Of a stretch of DNA of 12,971 nt, positions 9,205-12,971 are shown one piece after another. Made by a program: the position numbers and the translations under genes. The notes under the pieces are model-generated. The model was not told where the DNA came from. It saw only the letters and a program-made list of their open reading frames with translations, and did no database searches. The DNA comes from CAZSNT01 sp964607765. Its GTDB lineage: Bacteria; Verrucomicrobiota; Lentisphaeria; Oligosphaerales; JABHEG01. The stretch spans positions 1 to 12,971 of the forward strand of contig CAZSNT010000231.1 of assembly GCA_964607765.1 (NCBI GenBank). Direction: 5' to 3'. Numbering within the stretch: the stretch's first letter is position 1; every line of letters starts with the position of its first letter.

Positions 9205-9378
9205 TCAGAGACAGCTCCCGCCGCCGGGCAGGCGTTTGCGCAGGAAGTGCGTGCGCTCGTGCATGGGTTTGCGCAGCAACGCCCGGATCATGCGCAAGTC
9301 ACGTTCACGAAGCTCGCGTTCAACGGCGGCCTCGACATCGGCACGGACAGCACGTTCACGCTCGGGTTGCGACTTCAC
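9205..9378 (-). CDS. Small conserved-looking protein (57 aa) paired with a nucleotidyltransferase-like gene
   Basis: Starts at GTG 9378-9376, overlapping the stop of the nucleotidyltransferase gene by four bases (GTGA), with AGGGGGA about 7 bases upstream; ends TGA at 9207-9205. The first ~38 residues are strongly charged and helical in character, rich in Arg and Glu (for example VERELRERDLRMIRALL). They are followed by KPMHERTHFLRKRLPGGGSC and a final Leu. I recall short hypothetical proteins with a similar RTHFLR...LPGGGS tail beside such nucleotidyltransferase genes, but could not search for them. The tight overlap argues for co-translation and a physical partnership. The function is unknown; a toxin-antitoxin-like or substrate/regulator role is speculation. 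It does not resemble a HEPN protein. Its short length and GTG start make it easy to miss. Confidence 0.65.
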   Translation of the reverse strand: MKSQPERERAVRADVEAAVERELRERDLRMIRALLRKPMHERTHFLRKRLPGGGSCL

Positions 9379-9851
9379 TGCTCGTCCCCCTGCGCGTTGA
9401 TTTCGGCCAAAGTCGCCTCGATGATATCAAGCACGGCGCGGTCTTTGGCACGATCCGCAGCGCGCTTGCTCGCGAGTACATCCTCGAGGCTGGCCACCAG
9501 AATCTCAGCACTGCCGAACGAAACCGCTGTCGCACGAGAACGCAATGACGCGAACGACTTGACCCCAACCACTGTGTCGAGGAAGTCGATGAAGAGGCCC
9601 CGCTCTTCCGCGATGACGCTATACACCTTCGACAGCGGCGGTCTCGGCGGGACCACAACAGCGCCGAGGTCCTCAGCCAAGGCCCGGATCTTGACGAGTG
9701 AGCGCTCGGTGTCGCGCACCATGAAATCGAAATCAAGCGTCGTTACGGGAGCTCCGTTCAACGCTGCCGCCGCGTTCCCGATGAGCACGGTCTCAAGCCT
9801 AACGTGCATCAGTCCCTCGGCGATTCGTGCAAGCAACGGCTGGGCGTTCAT
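9375..9851 (-). CDS. Nucleotidyltransferase-like protein (AbiEii/DUF6036-type, antitoxin-like fold)
   Basis: A 158-residue protein with the pol-beta-type nucleotidyltransferase pattern: helix, then VLIGNAAAALNG (Gly25 to Gly33), then TLDFDFMV with the metal-binding pair Asp40 and Asp42, and a third acidic residue in GLFIDFLD (Asp89). The C-terminal LEDVLASKRAADRAKD (Lys129, Asp137) matches the helix common in such genes. The usual Gly-Gly at the start of the loop is Gly-Asn (25-26). The three acidic residues are kept, so catalysis is possible. Relatives occur in toxin-antitoxin and abortive-infection modules, or as orphan transferases. The start is ATG 9851-9849, preceded by AGAGGT. It is divergent from the lyase at 9936, tail-to-tail with the sulfatase, and its stop overlaps the 57-residue gene, so the two form one small operon. 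It sits within a catabolic cluster unrelated to its apparent role, which suggests later insertion. Confidence 0.8.
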   Translation of the reverse strand: MNAQPLLARIAEGLMHVRLETVLIGNAAAALNGAPVTTLDFDFMVRDTERSLVKIRALAEDLGAVVVPPRPPLSKVYSVIAEERGLFIDFLDTVVGVKSFASLRSRATAVSFGSAEILVASLEDVLASKRAADRAKDRAVLDIIEATLAEINAQGDEQ

Positions 9852-9886
9852 CTGGTGCTACCTCTGAGACGTACTGAGCATGATCT

Positions 9887-9915
9887 AATCTAGGGGCGCT
9901 CAAGCGCTGGAGCAA
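9887..9915 (-). promoter_or_regulatory. Possible sigma-70-type promoter for the nucleotidyltransferase pair
   Basis: On the - strand, TTGCTC (9915-9910) and TAGATT (9892-9887) are separated by 17 bases and would start transcription about 30 bases before ATG 9851. Both boxes are imperfect matches. The 84-base gap 9852-9935 between the divergent genes is the only place where promoters for either direction could sit. It also holds a short inverted repeat, GCGCT/AGCGC (9896-9907), within the spacer. Confidence 0.3.
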
Positions 9916-9935
9916 GGAAAGGCCAGGCGACACCC

Positions 9936-12887
9936 ATGAACAGGATGAGCAAGACCATGCAGAGCATCACAACAGCTACGTTGCTGGGGTTGACCGTGCC
10001 GTCCGTGTCGGCGGAGACATTGCTCGGTAAGTACTTCGAGATCGAGACGGGCGCTCGTGCCGGGACGGAAGTGGTGGGAAAGGTCCACCTCGTGAGCAAC
10101 CGCGCCACGCACCGGACGCCGATCCCGGCCAGCTACCGGTTTGCGATCTCCGCAGACCCGTCGGGACTGTTCCGGGTCGAGAGTCAGCGCGACTCGGCGG
10201 GGCGCTTGTTTGGCACGTTGCGTGTGGCCGGGGGGCGGACCGTGCCGGCAGAGCCGACGCCCTGCCCGATAACTGTCACGCTGGTGGATGGCCGGAAAAC
10301 AGTCGCGAGCATCGATCTGAAGATCCAGGTCGTCGAGCGCCTGATGCAGGAGCACCTGTTGGCGTATGCTCTGAAGCAGGTTGGCAGGGAAAGCCGCCTC
10401 TACGGCCGGCGCCGCTACAAAGACAGCCAACTCGCCGAGATCATCACGGAGCTCGAGGAAGACGAAGGTCGATTCAGAGAACTCGGTTTCTACACCAAGC
10501 CGGTGACAGCGTACAAGCGCCCCGAGCTCGAGAGCGAGTGGGAAGAGGCCGCGAGGCGGATCGGTGGCCTGGGGTACGCCTACGCGAGGTCGAAGACCTA
10601 CGGCCCGGAAGGGGATCCGGCTCAGCGGGCCCGGCTGAAGAGGACGCTCTGCTCGGCGCTGGCCGCATTCATCGACGCGATTCCGTTCGAGGGCGACGAT
10701 GTCATCATTGACGGCAAACCGATTGGTCCCGACTACGGGGACGGCTTCTTCCTGCTCAACGAACACAAGATCATGAACTACAACTTCCTGTCGCACCCCT
10801 GGCGCATCACGGACCCGGTGACCGGCCCGGTCGTCTGGCTGATGCCCGAACTGGGCAAAGAGGTGCGGGCAGGGGATGCGTCTGGCGTCGCTCTGCACGA
10901 GAAGCTGATCCGGCTCTTCCAGATCTGTTTCGGGAACCCGAGGAATTACCGGAAGCTCGACGATCCGAGGGGGCGGTGGGGTCGAGTGACCGACCCCAAC
11001 CACAGCGAGGGGGGACTCTCCGACGCCAATCTGGGCCACAAAATCCGGGGTTGGGTCGTGCTGCCGGCGATCTGGGCCGACTACAACCGCCCCATCACTT
11101 ACACGCCCGAATGGTATGTGGAACCGGGCAGGCCCCAGCTCATGCCGGGGTGGACACCGACCGGCGTGCTGGATGACCTGCATTTCTGGGTCACGCACTT
11201 CCATCGGCCGGCCCACCAGTTCCGTCAATCAGGTTTCCACCCGGACGGCACGGTCACCCATCATTTGGCGGATGCCTCCGACATCGCCATGGCAGCCTAC
11301 GGGTTCGGCTGGCTGACCGGTGCGATGGACGGCTATGAGCTGTTCCGTGACCTGCCCTTTGACCTTGGCAGCCACGGCTACCAGTTCATCGCCGACCGCC
11401 TGCTCTACGGCTACGACAAGATGCTCTACAAAGACCATTTTGATTACGTTGTCACCGGACGCAGTTATTGGGGCATAGCCGACTTCGGCCAGACCCTGAC
11501 ACGAACCGTCGACCGACTGCTGGCGGCCAAACAGGAGCATACGCTCATCACCAACGAGGACGAACTGGTTGCCTGGCGCGACGCCATCGCCGGCGGCACG
11601 CACGCGGTCTCCGGCAGCTATCCCTTCTGGGTGGGCAACTACCTTCTTCACCGTCGTGGAGGCCAACCGGACGAGAAGCCCTGCTTCATGTCGGTGAAGC
11701 TGAAGAACGACCGCACAACAGGCGCGGAGGATTTCGAGAAGGTCCTCAAGTCCTGGCACACGGGCAGCGGGATCCTGCAGGTCATGACCACCGGTAGGGA
11801 GTACTCCCTGGACGTCCGCCGCAAGTTTGATTGGCACGTGTTGCCGGGACTGACCGAGGAGTGGCGGACCAAGCCGGTCGTTTACGAGCGACATCTGCTC
11901 CGCGGTGCGAACGCGTTCTCGGGTGTGGCGTCCGACGGACGCTACGGGTTCGCCGCGATGCAGTACCGATCGGAGAGCACGAACGCGTCCGCCCAGGCCG
12001 ACAAGGCCTTCTTCTTCGCCGAGACCGAGGCCATCGCACTGGGTTGCGAAGTCAAACGGCGCTCGGCCGGCGAGGGGCTTCCGATCGTCACAACCCTCGA
12101 CCAGACACGATGGGTCGGGGACATCACGTATTCCGACGACGGCGTGACGGTCAAGACTATTCCGCTTGCCGAGAATCCGGACCTCCGCATTCCGCTGCAG
12201 GGGTTGACCTGGATCCATCAAGGTTCCGTAGGCTACGTCGTGTTCCCGCAGGGCCTGCAGCCGTTGACCATCCGCGGCGGCTCGGCCGTCAACACGACTG
12301 ACCGGAGCAAATCGTCGGACGCGCGAGTCATCCATCTGGCGGTCGGTCACGGTGTCGATCCGCCTGCTACGTGGACGACACGGTACCACTACGCCATTGT
12401 GCCCAACATCACCGCCGCAGCCATGCCTGACTATATGAGCGACCTGAGCAGGCGCGTTGAGGTGGTGGCCAACCATGGCGGCGTTCAGGGCATCTACGAC
12501 CGCTCTCTGGAGCTGTTGCAGGCGGCGTTCCAGAGGCCCGGGATCGCCTCTGTGTCCACAGGCCTGGAGGTCGCCGTCGACCGCGCGGCCCTGGTTCAGT
12601 TGCGGAAAAACGGCGGGAACTGGGAGCTGTGTGTCACCGATCCGCTGCATGAGCTCGCGGCGACCGAGATCAGCGTAGGGCTGAACGTGCCGCTCAAGCC
12701 GGGACGCTACGCGGTTGCGCTGCCCGGCATCCATCCGCGGCCCGGTGAGCCGGTAACCGTGACCGCCACTGACGACGGTGTGTCCGTGAGAGTCCCGTTG
12801 CCCGATCCGTCCGATGACGCCGCCCTCAACTACCAGGCCGAGCTCTACGCCGGCGTGCCCATCCACGTCACCATCCCGGGCCGCTGA
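9936..12887 (+). CDS. Polysaccharide lyase family 8-type enzyme (chondroitinase/hyaluronate-lyase-like)
   Basis: A 983-residue exported protein: signal peptide residues 1-26 (cleavage after VSA), a beta-rich N-terminal domain to about 130, an alpha-toroid to about 590, then the large beta-sandwich and C-terminal domain of PL8 lyases. Supporting motifs are SGFHPDGTVTHH, which matches the GFKPDGTxxxH block and makes His443 the likely catalytic base; VTGRSYWG with Arg509 at the RGR position; SWHTGSGILQVM (Trp607) at the GWxTGDGMxYLY block; and FDWHVLPGLTEEWRT at the DWxxxPGTT block. The Tyr expected 7-9 residues after the His is not there; Tyr455 comes 12 after. The length fits chondroitin ABC-type enzymes. 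The expected reaction is eliminative cleavage of a uronate-containing, glycosaminoglycan-like chain. The start ATG 9936 gives the best signal peptide; ATG 9945 and 9957 are alternatives. It lies 84 bases from the divergent nucleotidyltransferase gene, so it probably has its own promoter. The exact substrate is not deducible. Confidence 0.8.
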   Translation: MNRMSKTMQSITTATLLGLTVPSVSAETLLGKYFEIETGARAGTEVVGKVHLVSNRATHRTPIPASYRFAISADPSGLFRVESQRDSAGRLFGTLRVAGGRTVPAEPTPCPITVTLVDGRKTVASIDLKIQVVERLMQEHLLAYALKQVGRESRLYGRRRYKDSQLAEIITELEEDEGRFRELGFYTKPVTAYKRPELESEWEEAARRIGGLGYAYARSKTYGPEGDPAQRARLKRTLCSALAAFIDAIPFEGDDVIIDGKPIGPDYGDGFFLLNEHKIMNYNFLSHPWRITDPVTGPVVWLMPELGKEVRAGDASGVALHEKLIRLFQICFGNPRNYRKLDDPRGRWGRVTDPNHSEGGLSDANLGHKIRGWVVLPAIWADYNRPITYTPEWYVEPGRPQLMPGWTPTGVLDDLHFWVTHFHRPAHQFRQSGFHPDGTVTHHLADASDIAMAAYGFGWLTGAMDGYELFRDLPFDLGSHGYQFIADRLLYGYDKMLYKDHFDYVVTGRSYWGIADFGQTLTRTVDRLLAAKQEHTLITNEDELVAWRDAIAGGTHAVSGSYPFWVGNYLLHRRGGQPDEKPCFMSVKLKNDRTTGAEDFEKVLKSWHTGSGILQVMTTGREYSLDVRRKFDWHVLPGLTEEWRTKPVVYERHLLRGANAFSGVASDGRYGFAAMQYRSESTNASAQADKAFFFAETEAIALGCEVKRRSAGEGLPIVTTLDQTRWVGDITYSDDGVTVKTIPLAENPDLRIPLQGLTWIHQGSVGYVVFPQGLQPLTIRGGSAVNTTDRSKSSDARVIHLAVGHGVDPPATWTTRYHYAIVPNITAAAMPDYMSDLSRRVEVVANHGGVQGIYDRSLELLQAAFQRPGIASVSTGLEVAVDRAALVQLRKNGGNWELCVTDPLHELAATEISVGLNVPLKPGRYAVALPGIHPRPGEPVTVTATDDGVSVRVPLPDPSDDAALNYQAELYAGVPIHVTIPGR

Positions 12888-12927
12888 CGGCGGGTAACCG
12901 GTCAGTCTCGTGAGGAGTCCCCCGTAG

Positions 12928-12947
12928 CCCGGCTCTCCCGAGCCGGG
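12928..12947 (+). terminator. Perfect 8-bp stem-loop after the lyase gene (terminator-like or repeat unit)
   Basis: CCCGGCTC (12928-12935), a TCCC loop and GAGCCGGG (12940-12947) form a perfect hairpin 40 bases after the lyase stop codon. No T-run follows, so it is not a classical intrinsic terminator. Its GC-rich form and position also fit a dispersed intergenic palindrome, which would need the rest of the genome to confirm. The remaining bases to the window end show nothing clear. Confidence 0.5.
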
Positions 12948-12971
12948 TCTGGCGTTTGGACATTTGGCCAT

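Noticed and set aside
9109..9867. 252-codon + strand frame after the sulfatase
   Set aside because: Despite a good ribosome site its translation is low-information Ser/Arg/Thr-rich sequence antisense to the nucleotidyltransferase pair, which has real motifs.
11229..12971. 580-codon open frame on the - strand reaching the window end
   Set aside because: Lies antisense to the PL8 lyase, whose motifs are clear; its translation has no family pattern.
1..12971. CRISPR arrays, tRNA or rRNA genes, transposases
   Set aside because: No regularly spaced repeats, tRNA cloverleaf-like segments, rRNA stretches or transposase motifs were seen on either strand by reading.

Overview
The window is a GC-rich bacterial stretch packed with secreted, polysaccharide-degrading enzymes. 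The combination of a DUF4962/heparinase II-III-type protein, a GxDLY-type SGNH hydrolase, a second very large heparinase-like protein, an S1-type sulfatase and a family 8 polysaccharide lyase (PL8) is typical of the Planctomycetota-Verrucomicrobiota-Lentisphaerota group and neighbouring uncultured phyla. No taxonomic marker is present, so this assignment is inference from gene content only.

Layout. Positions 1-9096 (+ strand) hold a tight operon. The first three genes are joined by 4-base ATGA stop/start overlaps, and the first 16 bases look like the end of an upstream gene joined the same way. The order is: heparinase II/III-like protein (13-2604, interrupted by an in-frame TAG at 349-351), SGNH esterase (2601-3821), 1238-residue heparinase-like protein (3818-7534) and sulfatase (7594-9096). 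A divergent two-gene module on the - strand follows: a nucleotidyltransferase-like protein (9375-9851) and a 57-residue protein (9205-9378) that overlaps it by 4 bases. The + strand then resumes with a PL8-type lyase (9936-12887). A stem-loop lies at 12928-12947.

Inferred role. The lyases would cut a uronic-acid-containing chain, probably sulfated and acylated, by beta-elimination. The SGNH enzyme would remove acyl groups and the sulfatase would remove sulfate. Both heparinase-like proteins, the esterase and the PL8 protein carry export signals of varying strength; the sulfatase does not, so it may act on imported fragments. A glycosaminoglycan-like substrate fits the set, but the actual substrate cannot be read from the sequence.

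The points most worth a second look are the small-protein/nucleotidyltransferase pair lodged inside the catabolic cluster, the amber codon in the first lyase gene, and the non-standard CISSR sulfatase signature. No stretch longer than 300 bases lacks a gene.
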